Shown: positions 8,373-16,773 of the stretch, piece after piece
Layout: every line of letters starts with the position of its first letter
Numbering within the stretch: the first letter of the stretch is position 1
Source: Rhizomicrobium sp.
GTDB taxonomy: Bacteria > Pseudomonadota > Alphaproteobacteria > Micropepsales > Micropepsaceae
DNA: 64,000 nt
Direction: 5' to 3'
NCBI GenBank assembly: GCA_037200385.1
Contig: JBBCGL010000001.1
Coordinates: 1,736,001-1,800,000 of the forward strand
Program-made: the position numbers and the translations under genes
The notes under the pieces: model-generated
What the model was told of the DNA's origin: nothing
The model's input: only the letters and a program-made list of their open reading frames with translations
The model's database searches: none

Positions 8373-9355
8373 CAGCGGGCGGCGCCGGCCAGCGCGGTGT
8401 CCACCAGCTTGACGATGAGCTTGTCGTAGGGGATGCCGAGCTCGGCGCCGGCGGCGGCGAAGCCGGCATCGGGCGCGATGCAGGGGTTGGTATTGATCTC
8501 CAGCACCAGCGGCTCGCCCTCAGGGGTCACGCGGAAATCGACGCGGCAATAGCCGGTGAGGTCGAACAGCTTCCACACCCCGATGCAGGATTTGCGCAGC
8601 TTGGCGGCGAGGACGGGATCGTTCTTCTCGGTATCGAAGGCGCGGACCATCTGGTCGTTGATGTCCAGGCTCTCGTCCCATTTGGCGCCATAGCCGACGA
8701 TACGCGGCTTGTCGGACGGCCAGTCGTCGAACCGCATCTCGGCCAGCGGCATCACGAGAGGCTCCCCGTCGGGGCCGTCCATCACCGAAATGTTGAACTC
8801 GCGGCCGTCGATATAGGCCTCGGCGAACCATGTGCCGCCGTGGCGGCGGGCGCTCTCCTCGGCGCGGGCGACGACGTCCTTGCCCAGGCAGACGCAGCCG
8901 TCGTCGAGGCCGACCGAGGCGTCCTCCAGCGTGGACTTGACGATGTACTTCGCGTCGTCCTTCAGGCCCTTCCAGTCAGGCCCTTCGCACCAGTCGGCGG
9001 TGGGGATGCCGGCCTCGCGCATGCGGCGCTTGGTGAGCGGCTTGTCGGAGGTGAGCGCCATGGCGACGCCGTCGGCGCCGGTGAAGACCGCACCGGCCTC
9101 GTCCAGCATGCGCGGCGCGGTGCAGGCGAGCGCGCCGATGCCGTCGATGCCCTCGACCAGGTTGAACACGACGTCGGCCCTGTGCGCCGCCAGAAGCGCC
9201 TCGAAGCGGTCGGGATCGGGCGTGAAGGGCGCCTGGGCGACCTCGTGGCCGTTCAGGGCGAGCGCGTCGGCGACCGCGGCGGCGGAGGTCAGGGTGTCGA
9301 TCTCCTCCGGCGGCGCGTCGGGCGCCACGTCGGAGTGCAGGACGAGGATGCGCAT
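8372..9355 (-). CDS. ATP-grasp ligase, D-Ala-D-Ala ligase-like (second of pair)
   Basis: A 327-residue carboxylate-amine ligase. The N-terminal subdomain (MRILVLHSDV..VVFNLVEG) matches the D-Ala-D-Ala ligase start. The central ATP-grasp region has the lid Lys in KYIVKS and the hinge FAEAYIDGREFNISV. The C-terminal metal site reads YCRVDFRV...LEINTNP, with the Asp, Glu and Asn that coordinate Mg-ATP. It differs from housekeeping Ddl in sequence and context. It starts 1 nt after the stop of the first ATP-grasp gene, with AAGGGG as its binding site. The paired ligases probably act in sequence on the same product; substrates are unknown. Confidence 0.85.
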   Translation of the reverse strand: MRILVLHSDVAPDAPPEEIDTLTSAAAVADALALNGHEVAQAPFTPDPDRFEALLAAHRADVVFNLVEGIDGIGALACTAPRMLDEAGAVFTGADGVAMALTSDKPLTKRRMREAGIPTADWCEGPDWKGLKDDAKYIVKSTLEDASVGLDDGCVCLGKDVVARAEESARRHGGTWFAEAYIDGREFNISVMDGPDGEPLVMPLAEMRFDDWPSDKPRIVGYGAKWDESLDINDQMVRAFDTEKNDPVLAAKLRKSCIGVWKLFDLTGYCRVDFRVTPEGEPLVLEINTNPCIAPDAGFAAAGAELGIPYDKLIVKLVDTALAGAAR

Positions 9356-9356
9356 C

Positions 9357-10349
9357 TTATTTCCCCTTGAGCGCGGGATAGCGCGCGAGGAAGGACTCCA
9401 TGATCTTGCCGATCAGCTCCTGGTAGGAGACCCCCTCGCGCTCCGCGATGAAACACATGTCCGAATACTCCGGGCGCAGGCCGGCCAGCGGATTCACCTC
9501 GATGAAATGCGGGCGGCTCGCGCCGTCATAGCGTATGTCGATTCGCCCGCCGTCACGGCATCTGAGACAGCGCCAGGCGGCGAGCGCGACGTCGCCGGCG
9601 GCCTTCGCATCGGCCGGCGGCGCGCCCACGATGTCGAGGCGGCCGTGCCAGTCCTCCTTGTTGACCAGGCCGTAGCCGTGACCGTGATAGCCGGCGAGCG
9701 GGACGATCTCGCTGACGCCCAGCACGGACGCGGCGTCGCCCGTGCCGGTGATCGCGACGGTGAACTCGCGGCCCGGCAGATAAGGCTCGACCAGGACGGG
9801 CTGCCGGAAGCGGGCCAGCAGGTCGGCGGCGGTGGCGGCGAGCTCGGCAGAGTTCTCGACCCGGTTGTTGGTGCCGATGCCCTTGCCCGAACCCTCGGCG
9901 ACCGGCTTGCAGAAGAGCGGGAAGGGGAGCGTCACCTTGGGCAAGTCGGCCAGGGTCTCGATCACCGCGAAATCGGTGGTGGGCACGCCGCAATCGCGCA
10001 CCACCCGCTTGCACATCGCCTTGTCCAGTGTGAGCGCCATGGTGAGCGGATCGGAGAAGACGTAAGGGATCTCATAGGCTTCGAGCAGGGCGGGAACCTG
10101 GGCCTCGCGCGAGAGGCCGTGCAGGCCTTCGCAGAAATTGAAGACCCCATCCCAGCGCTCGCCGGCGGCGAGGCGGGCGGTCAGCGGCTTGATGTTGCCG
10201 ATGCGGTCGGGGACGAAGCCGAGGCCGGTGAGGGCGTCGCAGAGGCCGTCAATGGTGACCTCGGCGTCGAATTCGGCGGTGTCCTCCTCGCTGTAGCCCA
10301 GCGCGAGGTAGTCGGAGCGCAGGTCGTAGGTGACGCCGATGCGGAGCAT
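9357..10349 (-). CDS. ATP-grasp ligase, D-Ala-D-Ala ligase-like (first of pair)
   Basis: A 330-residue ATP-grasp enzyme. Conserved parts in order: MLRIGVTYD start, VFNFCEG, the ATP-binding segment FPLFCKPVAEGSGKGIG (Gly-rich loop), VEPYLPGREFTVAI, and the metal-binding end GRIDIRYDG...FIEVNPLAGL. The last motif is the Asp/Glu/Asn triad of this fold. It is only distantly similar to the ligase that follows it, so this is not a recent duplication. Its ribosome binding site, GGAGGTGATC ending 1 nt before ATG, is made by the edge of the palindromic repeat at 10353-10500. It sits between kamA and the second ligase in one operon. Confidence 0.85.
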   Translation of the reverse strand: MLRIGVTYDLRSDYLALGYSEEDTAEFDAEVTIDGLCDALTGLGFVPDRIGNIKPLTARLAAGERWDGVFNFCEGLHGLSREAQVPALLEAYEIPYVFSDPLTMALTLDKAMCKRVVRDCGVPTTDFAVIETLADLPKVTLPFPLFCKPVAEGSGKGIGTNNRVENSAELAATAADLLARFRQPVLVEPYLPGREFTVAITGTGDAASVLGVSEIVPLAGYHGHGYGLVNKEDWHGRLDIVGAPPADAKAAGDVALAAWRCLRCRDGGRIDIRYDGASRPHFIEVNPLAGLRPEYSDMCFIAEREGVSYQELIGKIMESFLARYPALKGK

Positions 10350-10352
10350 GGA

Positions 10353-10500
10353 TCACCTCCCCCTTGTGGGGAGGGTTCGTAGCGACAGCGTACGAACGCG
10401 CGAAGCGCGTCGGGTGGGGGGCAGCTCTATCCGGACGGGGCATCCCCCCACCCGAAAAACCGCTGCGCGATTTTTCGACCTCCCCACAAGGGGGAGGTGA
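10353..10500. repeat. Palindromic intergenic repeat, copy 2, inside an operon
   Basis: The outer 22 bp (10353-10374 and 10479-10500) are perfect inverted repeats; each begins TCACCTCCCC read from its own end. Inside are CGGGTGGGGGG / CCCCCCACCCG and a hairpin CGAAAAA...TTTTTCG. The element separates kamA from the first ATP-grasp gene. Read on the minus strand its edge is GGGGAGGTGA, a near-perfect anti-16S match, which serves as the ribosome binding site of the ligase. Confidence 0.88.
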
Positions 10501-10532
10501 TGATCCATCATAGCTGCTCTCGACCTGCGTCG

Positions 10533-11855
10533 TTATTCGGCGGCGAGCTTGAGCTTGCCTTTGCCGCGGCCCAGCGTGCCGCCCGGATCGGGGTAGCGGT
10601 AGACCTGGCCCTCGAAATTCTTGAGCAGCAGGTCGTCGCCGTCGCGGCCCATGACGAAATCGGGGGCGAGCTGGATCTTGCCGCCGCCGCCGGGCGCGTC
10701 GACCGCGAAGATGGGCGTCGCATAGCCGGTGGTGTGGCCGCGCAGGCCCTCGATGATCTCCAGGCCCTTCTGCACCGTGGTGCGGAAATGGGCCGAGCCG
10801 CTGATCGGGTCGCACTGGTAGAGGTAATAGGGACGCACCCGGCGCTTGAGCAGGCCCTGCATCAGGGGCTTCATCACGGCGATGTCGTCGTTGATGCCCT
10901 TCATGAGCACGGTCTGGCTGCCCAGCGGGATGCCGGCGTCGGCCAGGCGGGCGGTGGACTCGGTGACCTCGTCCGTCAGCTCATTGGGATGGGTGAAGTG
11001 GATGCTCATCCACAGCGGATGATGCTTCTTGAGGATCGAGACCAGGTTCTTGGTGATGCGCTGGGGCGTCACGACCGGCATCTTGGTGCCGATGCGCAGG
11101 AACTCGATGTGCTTGATGGCGCGCAGGCGGGTCAGCAGCCAGTCCAGCTTGTCGTCGCCGATGGTGAGCGGGTCGCCGCCCGAGAGCAGGACGTCGCGGA
11201 CCTCGGTATGGGCCTCAAGGTAGGCCAGCGCCTGTTCCCACTGCTTGAGCGAGAAATTGTACTCGCCGCCCGGATTGCCCACGACGCGGGCCCGGGTGCA
11301 GTAGCGGCAATAGGTCGAGCAGGTGCCGGTCGTGAGGAAGAGGACGCGGTCGGGGTAGCGGTGGACGATGCCGGGGGCGACCGTGTCGTGGTCCTCGCCC
11401 AGGGGGTCGTTGTCCTCGCCCGCGGTGCGGATGTATTCGCCGCCGGTGGTGATGTGGGTGCGGCGCAGCGGCTCGGACGGATCCCGGAGGCCCATGAGCG
11501 ACGCATAATAAGGCGTGATGCCCACGGGCAAGGAGCCTTTGTGGCGGGCGACCGCCTGATATTCGTCCTCCGACAGGCGGAAAATGCGGGCCAGCTCGTC
11601 GAGGGTGCGGATGCGGGCGCGCATCTGCCAGCGCCAGTCGTTCCACTCGACCGTCGAGGTGCCGGGGTAGAACTCTTTATAGAATGCGCGGGTGTCGGGG
11701 TTTACGGGGAAGCGGAGCGCGGTCTTCTTCGCGGGCAGTGCCGCGGCGACGGGCGCGTCGGACGCTTCCTTCAATTGGGGTCGGACGTCCTGCCTTGGGC
11801 GTATCGTCCGAAGCGGAGGCTTGGCTTCACGCCCCCGCGCGATCTGGAGACTCAT
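10533..11855 (-). CDS. kamA: Lysine 2,3-aminomutase-like radical SAM/PLP enzyme
   Basis: KamA-family enzymes move the alpha-amino group of an amino acid to the beta carbon using S-adenosylmethionine, a [4Fe-4S] cluster and PLP. The 440-residue frame from ATG 11855 has the cluster motif C179-STY-C183-RY-C186 and the PLP Lys K393 in DAPGGGGK. Two Asp (D349 in QCDP and D386 in DAPGGGGK) are 37 residues apart, exactly like D293/D330 that bind the lysine side-chain amine in clostridial lysine 2,3-aminomutase; glutamate mutases carry Lys and Asn there. The substrate should therefore be lysine-like. An alternative start at 11915 adds 20 residues. It heads a minus-strand operon with two ATP-grasp ligases, which suits beta-lysine used in a peptide or conjugate. 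Confidence 0.9.
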   Translation of the reverse strand: MSLQIARGREAKPPLRTIRPRQDVRPQLKEASDAPVAAALPAKKTALRFPVNPDTRAFYKEFYPGTSTVEWNDWRWQMRARIRTLDELARIFRLSEDEYQAVARHKGSLPVGITPYYASLMGLRDPSEPLRRTHITTGGEYIRTAGEDNDPLGEDHDTVAPGIVHRYPDRVLFLTTGTCSTYCRYCTRARVVGNPGGEYNFSLKQWEQALAYLEAHTEVRDVLLSGGDPLTIGDDKLDWLLTRLRAIKHIEFLRIGTKMPVVTPQRITKNLVSILKKHHPLWMSIHFTHPNELTDEVTESTARLADAGIPLGSQTVLMKGINDDIAVMKPLMQGLLKRRVRPYYLYQCDPISGSAHFRTTVQKGLEIIEGLRGHTTGYATPIFAVDAPGGGGKIQLAPDFVMGRDGDDLLLKNFEGQVYRYPDPGGTLGRGKGKLKLAAE

Positions 11856-12275
11856 CGTCCTATAAGACGCTCCGGTGTTGCCGATCACGCGAAAGCCCCG
11901 ACGACTCCCCATCAACGATCCTGCAACGCGCCGATATTTAGTGGCTTGAATACAGCCGTCAAGAGAAACGAGAGAGGGGGTGCAGCCCGCGATGGCGCAA
12001 CGCAGCGCCCCGGAAGGCCGTACACCCCCGATTCAATCCGTAGACGGATTATTTCGGCCGGCGGCGCGGACGCCGGCGGGCGCGGCGGGCGCGATTTCAT
12101 CTAAGCCTTGCGCCATCGATATGAAACGTGTTTCGCGAATCGCGGCAACGGCACGGGGCCAGGGCTCCTGCAAGCGTCGCCGGTCCATCGCGGATGTCGC
12201 GACGGCGGGGTCGCGCCGAGGCCGGGCGGGGGCTACGTCCCTGTGAATGAAAATCGCATTTGTGGCCCGCTGGCA
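11856..12275. other. Gene-free stretch upstream of kamA
   Basis: About 420 bp between the kamA start and the stop of the next minus-strand gene. It should carry the kamA operon promoter. I see only short inverted repeats (for example GAAAC-GT-GTTTC at 12123-12134), no clear terminator and no credible gene. Confidence 0.5.
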
Positions 12276-14042
12276 TCACTCGGCCGGGGGAACGGTCACG
12301 TCATGGGTCGCGGTGACTCGGTAGAGGGTCATGTGGACCTTGGCGCCGCGCGTGTAGTTGAGGCCGTCGAGCCGGGCGAGCGGCGCCGCGTCGGTCTCGA
12401 GCTCGGCGATATGGGCGAGGAAGGCGGCGCGCTCATGGTCCTCGATGAGGGCGAGGCCGCCCTGATAGCCGCCGATCTCGGCGGCGCTGCGGCCGTCGGT
12501 CAGGCGGGTCTCGCTGCCCAGGAGGAACATCATGCTGGGCTCGGTGTAGCCGGCGAGCGCGGGCGGCGGGTCGCCGGGACGCTGGTATTTCGCGATGAGC
12601 GCGGCGGCGCGGGGGCTGATCCAGATCGCGTCGAGGCGCGGCGCGGCGCCGGCGGTGAGGGTCGGATAGAAGACCAGCGCCGAAAGCGCCGCAGCCGTGA
12701 AGGCGAAAAGCCTGGCGCGGCGCAGATGGGCGATGAGCGCGATGGCGCCCAGCGCCGCGCCCAGCGCGGCCAATCCCACCAGCCACCAGGTCGTCCCGCT
12801 GCCATAGGACCGGGTCGCGAGGATCGGCGCGGCGGCGAGCGCGGCGGCGCCGACCGCGAATTGCACGGCCGCGAGATAGAAAAGCACGGGCTGCCAGCGG
12901 CGCTCGCTCGCGTCGCGCGGCCAGAACAGCCATAGCGCGGCCAGCATGGCGAGCGGCGGATAGGCGGGAAGGACGTAGTTGGGCAGCTTGGTCGGTACGG
13001 CTTCGAACATCAGCCAGCTCGCGCCGGCCCAGGCGAGCAGGAAGCGGGTGGCGGGATCGGCGAGGCGGCGCAACGCGGCGCCGAGGCCGGGCACCACGAA
13101 CAGGATCGCGGGCCAGAAGGTCAGCGTCACCAGCAGCAGGTAATAGCCGGGCGGCGCGCCATGGCTCTCCTGCCCGCCGGCGATCTTGGCGGCGAAGTCC
13201 TGGCCCAGCGACTGCTCGTAGAATTCGCCGTGGCTCGCGACGAGGATCGCGACGGCCCAGGGCAGCACGATGAGGAGCGCGAGCGGCACGCCATAGAGCG
13301 GCCTGGTGGTCTTCAGCCAGCGCCAGTCGCCGCGCTCCCAGGCGAGAAGGGCGAGGATGGTCACGGCGCAGACGCCGGGCACGACGGGTCCCTTGATCAG
13401 GACCCCGGCGGCGAACGCGGCCCAGCCGAGCAGGACGGTGCGCGTCGGAACGGCGGCCCGGGTTGTGTCGCGCGCCGCGAGATAGACGCGCAGCAGGACG
13501 CCCATGGCGCCCATCACCGCCGCGAGCTGGCAGGCATCGGTCGTCGCCATGGTCGATTCGGCGGTGAGCAGGAGCGAGGTCGCCAGCAGGGCGGCGGCGC
13601 CCCACGCGACCTCGGCACTCGCGAAGGCGCGGGCGCACCAGAAACACAGCAGCACGGCGAGGATGCCGCCGAGCAGCGAGGCGAGGCGGTAGGTCCAGAT
13701 ATGGCTGCGGTCGCCCAGCCCGGCGATCGCGGTCGTTGCCGATTGCAGCCAGTAGATCCCGGCCGGCTTCTTGTAGCGCGGGACATGGCCGAAGCGGATG
13801 TCGACGAAATTGCCGCTCTCGAGCATCTGGCGGGAGGATTCGGCGAAGCGGCTCTCGTCGCGGTCGATCGGCGGCAGGCTCAGGATGCCCGGCGTCCACA
13901 GGACGATGCAGAGCAACGCCAGCGTCGCCCACCAATGCCGTGCCGCCCAGGACAGTGCATGGCCGGCGGGGCCGGCCGGAACGACCGGACCCGCCGGCGG
14001 CAGGACGGCCGGCGACGGCGCCTCATCCGCGTCGTCTCTCAT
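12276..14042 (-). CDS. ArnT-like (GT39/83-type) membrane glycosyltransferase
   Basis: A 588-residue polytopic enzyme of the dolichyl-mannosyltransferase/ArnT superfamily that moves a sugar from a polyprenyl-phosphate donor onto an envelope acceptor on the periplasmic side. After a Pro/Ala-rich cytosolic start comes TM1, then the first periplasmic loop with PPIDRDESRFAESSRQM and RYKKPAGIYWLQ. The Asp-Glu of RDES are the catalytic/metal residues of the family and KKP is typical for ArnT. About ten further helices and a C-terminal periplasmic part follow. Divergent, 217 bp away, are an ArnC-like synthase and an LAB_N protein, the usual partners of such a transferase. Lipid A or another cell-surface lipid is the likely acceptor. 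Confidence 0.88.
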   Translation of the reverse strand: MRDDADEAPSPAVLPPAGPVVPAGPAGHALSWAARHWWATLALLCIVLWTPGILSLPPIDRDESRFAESSRQMLESGNFVDIRFGHVPRYKKPAGIYWLQSATTAIAGLGDRSHIWTYRLASLLGGILAVLLCFWCARAFASAEVAWGAAALLATSLLLTAESTMATTDACQLAAVMGAMGVLLRVYLAARDTTRAAVPTRTVLLGWAAFAAGVLIKGPVVPGVCAVTILALLAWERGDWRWLKTTRPLYGVPLALLIVLPWAVAILVASHGEFYEQSLGQDFAAKIAGGQESHGAPPGYYLLLVTLTFWPAILFVVPGLGAALRRLADPATRFLLAWAGASWLMFEAVPTKLPNYVLPAYPPLAMLAALWLFWPRDASERRWQPVLFYLAAVQFAVGAAALAAAPILATRSYGSGTTWWLVGLAALGAALGAIALIAHLRRARLFAFTAAALSALVFYPTLTAGAAPRLDAIWISPRAAALIAKYQRPGDPPPALAGYTEPSMMFLLGSETRLTDGRSAAEIGGYQGGLALIEDHERAAFLAHIAELETDAAPLARLDGLNYTRGAKVHMTLYRVTATHDVTVPPAE

Positions 14043-14259
14043 GTCAGATTCCTCCGGAACGAAGCTTGTATGCCCGCCTTGGGGCCGGACGGATCGGCCA
14101 TAAGGAATGCGGCAAATGGGTCATCCTGGAACAAGCCTGTTTCTGGACGGCATGGGCCTGTATAAGGCGCCCGGCCGGAACGCATACGCGAAAGCGGGAA
14201 GCCGGGAAGACCGGCAGGCCGCCACTCTATTCTACGACGGGATCGAACGGAACCTCAGC

Positions 14260-14985
14260 ATGGCGGCCTCTCTCTCCGTGGTCGTGCCCGTCAAGGACGA
14301 GGCCGAGAATGTCGGGCCGCTGGCGCGCGAGATCGCGGCCGCGGTCGCCGGCGAGGCCGGGGCCGAGATCATCTTCGTCGACGACGGCTCGCGCGACGGC
14401 ACCGCCGAGGCGCTGCAGGCGCTGAAAGCGGAGATCCCGTCGCTGCGCGTCATCCAGCACGGCACCAATCTCGGACAGAGCCGCGGCATCCGCACCGGCG
14501 TGCGCGCCGCGCGCTCGGACATCATCGTCACGCTCGACGGCGACGGACAGAACGATCCGGCGGACATCCCCAAGCTGCTCGCGATCCTGCGCGGGCCCGA
14601 CAACGCGCAGATCGGGGTCGTCTCCGGCGTGCGCGCCAAGCGCCAGGACACGTTCAGCCGCCGTCTCGCCTCGCGCCTCGGCAACGGCATCCGCCAGGGC
14701 CTGCTGAACGACGGCGCGACGGACACGGGCTGCGGCCTCAAGGCCTTCCGCCGCGACGCCTTCCTCGCCCTGCCCTATTTCGATCACCTGCACCGCTTCA
14801 TCATCACGCTGATGATCCGCGAGGGCTATGACGTGCGCTTCGTCGAAGTGAACCACCGGCCGCGCACCCACGGCAGCTCGAAATACACCAATTTCGGCCG
14901 CATGCTGGTGAGCGTGAACGACCTTCTGGGCGTGCGCTGGCTGCAGCGGCGCTTCAAGCGCGGCAGCGAAACGCGAGAGCTTTGA
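14260..14985 (+). CDS. Family 2 glycosyltransferase, polyprenyl-phosphate sugar synthase type
   Basis: A 241-residue GT-A fold enzyme. MAASLSVVVPVKDEAENV is the typical start; IIFVDDGSRDGT and VTLDGDGQNDP hold the nucleotide-sugar and metal Asp residues. GSSKYTNFGRM is the late motif of the DPM1/ArnC-type subgroup. It probably loads a sugar onto undecaprenyl phosphate at the cytosolic face. An in-frame ATG at 14107 would add 51 residues with no homology character, so I use 14260. Its TGA overlaps the ATG of the LAB_N gene by 1 nt. It pairs functionally with the divergent ArnT-like transferase. Confidence 0.9.
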   Translation: MAASLSVVVPVKDEAENVGPLAREIAAAVAGEAGAEIIFVDDGSRDGTAEALQALKAEIPSLRVIQHGTNLGQSRGIRTGVRAARSDIIVTLDGDGQNDPADIPKLLAILRGPDNAQIGVVSGVRAKRQDTFSRRLASRLGNGIRQGLLNDGATDTGCGLKAFRRDAFLALPYFDHLHRFIITLMIREGYDVRFVEVNHRPRTHGSSKYTNFGRMLVSVNDLLGVRWLQRRFKRGSETREL

Positions 14986-15305
14986 TGACCTATCTCACGC
15001 ATCTCTACCTGCAGGCGGCGTCGCATCCCTACGACACGCTGTGGGGCGGCATCGGGTTCGTGGGCCAGATCGTGTTCGGCATCCGGTTCCTCATCCAATG
15101 GGTGCGGAGCGAGCAGGAGGGCCACAGCGTGGTGCCGCTGGCCTTCTGGTATTGCAGCATCATCGGCGGCGTCATCAGCCTGACATATGCGGTGCACATG
15201 CAGGCCTGGCCGCTGGTGCTCGGCCAGGCGATCCCGATCCCGATCTATGTCCGCAACCTGTACCTTATATATCGCGACCGGTCGGCGGAGAGCCCGGCCG
15301 CTTAA
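14985..15305 (+). CDS. LAB_N (LpxB N-terminal domain-like) membrane protein
   Basis: A 106-residue membrane protein with about three helices. GFVGQIVFGIRFLIQWVRSE and VVPLAFWYCSIIGGVISL are the hallmarks of the domain found at the N-terminus of some lipid-A-disaccharide synthases and as small free-standing proteins beside glycosyltransferases. Translation is coupled to the GT2 gene (TGATG). A TTG one codon upstream is possible but ATG 14985 is preferred. By context it may help flip or present the polyprenyl-linked sugar; the exact role of the family is not established. Confidence 0.9.
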   Translation: MTYLTHLYLQAASHPYDTLWGGIGFVGQIVFGIRFLIQWVRSEQEGHSVVPLAFWYCSIIGGVISLTYAVHMQAWPLVLGQAIPIPIYVRNLYLIYRDRSAESPAA

Positions 15306-15440
15306 CCAAGGCCGCGAAAGCCGCGTTAACCGCGCCCCTTTTTCGCCCCAATATGGTACAAGCCTCACATGGCCGTGGTGGCCCGTTGGTTTGGCGCATC
15401 TTCCGGGCAAGCCCGCCGGGATGCTTCAGGGGAGGTTTCG

Positions 15441-15872
15441 ATGTTCCGTCTGTTTCCGCTGCTTCTGGTCCCGGTCGTCATCTACAATCTGATCGTGTTC
15501 TTCGGCGGCGTCCTGTTCCATATGAACATCCAGGACGCGCTGAGCAGCGCGCATGCGCTTCCCATCCGGATGTTCTCGGGCGAGGCGTGGAATTTCAGCT
15601 TCGGCGACCTGCTGATCCTGCTGACGCTGGCCCTGCTGTTCGTGGAAGTGGTGAAGGCGACGCGCACGACCTCGCGCGAGATCATCAATCACGGCCTGTC
15701 TATGCTGACCTTCGTGATCGCGCTGATCGAGTTCATCACGCTGAAGGGCTTCGCCTCGTCGCCCTTCTTCTTCATCATGATCATGACCCTGTTCGACGTG
15801 ATCGCGGGCTACACGATCTCCATCGTCGCGGCGGAGCACGACCTCGGCCTGGGCCGCGCCGGCACGGACTGA
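15441..15872 (+). CDS. Small integral membrane protein, unknown function
   Basis: A 143-residue protein with four likely membrane helices: LFPLLLVPVVIYNLIVFFGG, LLILLTLALLFVEVV, LTFVIALIEFITL and FFFIMIMTLFDVIAGYTISI. ATG 15441 follows AGGGGAGG at an ideal distance, so the longer frame from 15369 is rejected. I recognise no family. It lies 135 bp after the LAB_N gene on the same strand and ends before a bidirectional terminator. Confidence 0.8.
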   Translation: MFRLFPLLLVPVVIYNLIVFFGGVLFHMNIQDALSSAHALPIRMFSGEAWNFSFGDLLILLTLALLFVEVVKATRTTSREIINHGLSMLTFVIALIEFITLKGFASSPFFFIMIMTLFDVIAGYTISIVAAEHDLGLGRAGTD

Positions 15873-15896
15873 GCGGACGGGCGACAACCGCAGAGG

Positions 15897-15925
15897 ACGG
15901 GCGGCCCCAAAAAGGCCGCCCGTTT
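15897..15925. terminator. Bidirectional intrinsic terminator
   Basis: ACGGGCGGCC (15897-15906) and GGCCGCCCGT (15914-15923) form a perfect 10-bp stem. The loop CCAAAAA gives no long T-run on either strand (TTT on plus). It lies between the convergent membrane-protein and TPR genes. Confidence 0.7.
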
Positions 15926-15959
15926 CCGTTCGTGCGGCGGCCCGGGGCGCCTGTTGCCT

Positions 15960-16481
15960 TCAAGGGGACGGTGCGGCGCCCAGTTCGGCGAGCTGCGCCT
16001 TCGCGTCGCTCATGCCGGGATCGAGACGGACGGCTTCCGCGAAGCAGGCACGGGCGCGATCCCGCTGTTCCAGCCGCCGATGGGCGATGCCTTTCTGCAG
16101 CCAGGCGCCGGGACAGGCGGGATCGATCGCCCGTGCGTCGCCGGCCGCCAGGAGCGCCTGCTTGTGGCGGCCCAGATCGTTCAGGCACGCCGCCAGCGCG
16201 ACGAGGATGGAGACCGTCTTCGGGGCCAGGGTGTGGGCGCGCTGCAGGTCGTCGAGCGCCTCCCGAAGCCGGCCCCGGTCGCGCATCCAGCGGCCGCGCA
16301 GATCGAACAGGCGCGGATGGACGTAGCCGCTTTCGATGGCGCGCTGCGCCAGCGCGACGGCCGCCGCCCCGTCGCCGCCTTGCTCGGCGCGGTCGATCGC
16401 GGCAAGCAGCTCGACCGGAACCTCAATCCTGGCATGGCTGTCCGGTGTCTGCACGTGTGCTTCCCGCGGCGGCATCCCCAC
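15960..16481 (-). CDS. TPR-repeat protein
   Basis: A 173-residue soluble protein with about three to four tetratricopeptide-like units (for example ALDDLQRAHTLAPKTVSILVALAACLNDLG and RARACFAEAVRLDPGMSDAK). TPRs are protein-interaction scaffolds. There is no signal peptide or enzymatic domain. It is the only gene between the terminator at 15897 and the tRNA-Ser gene. The 292 bp between them should hold its promoter and that of the tRNA. Confidence 0.8.
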   Translation of the reverse strand: MGMPPREAHVQTPDSHARIEVPVELLAAIDRAEQGGDGAAAVALAQRAIESGYVHPRLFDLRGRWMRDRGRLREALDDLQRAHTLAPKTVSILVALAACLNDLGRHKQALLAAGDARAIDPACPGAWLQKGIAHRRLEQRDRARACFAEAVRLDPGMSDAKAQLAELGAAPSP

Positions 16482-16773
16482 GACGTCCGCATTCCCGTGT
16501 CAGCTAAGGCGCGGCATCTCTCAAAAGTTTCCCGGCGCGGGCCGGAATATCATGAAGTTTTCGTTGGAAATGCCGCTTGCGACGGTCGCCGGACACGATG
16601 GCGGGCCGCCTTTCGACCACGCCCGGCAGTGCACCGGCCCGGCCGCTCCGGCCGTGGCGAGACGGCCGGCTTCGACGGGCGCGGGTACGCCGCACGGGCC
16701 TGGGCGGCTGGTTTGCTTTTGGGGCGCAGGCAGGATATTTCGCGCTCCCTGCCTGCTGATCGGCGGGCTCCCC

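Noticed and set aside
10497-12104. 535-codon plus-strand frame opposite kamA
   Set aside because: It starts inside a palindromic repeat and runs antisense to a gene with complete radical SAM and PLP motifs.
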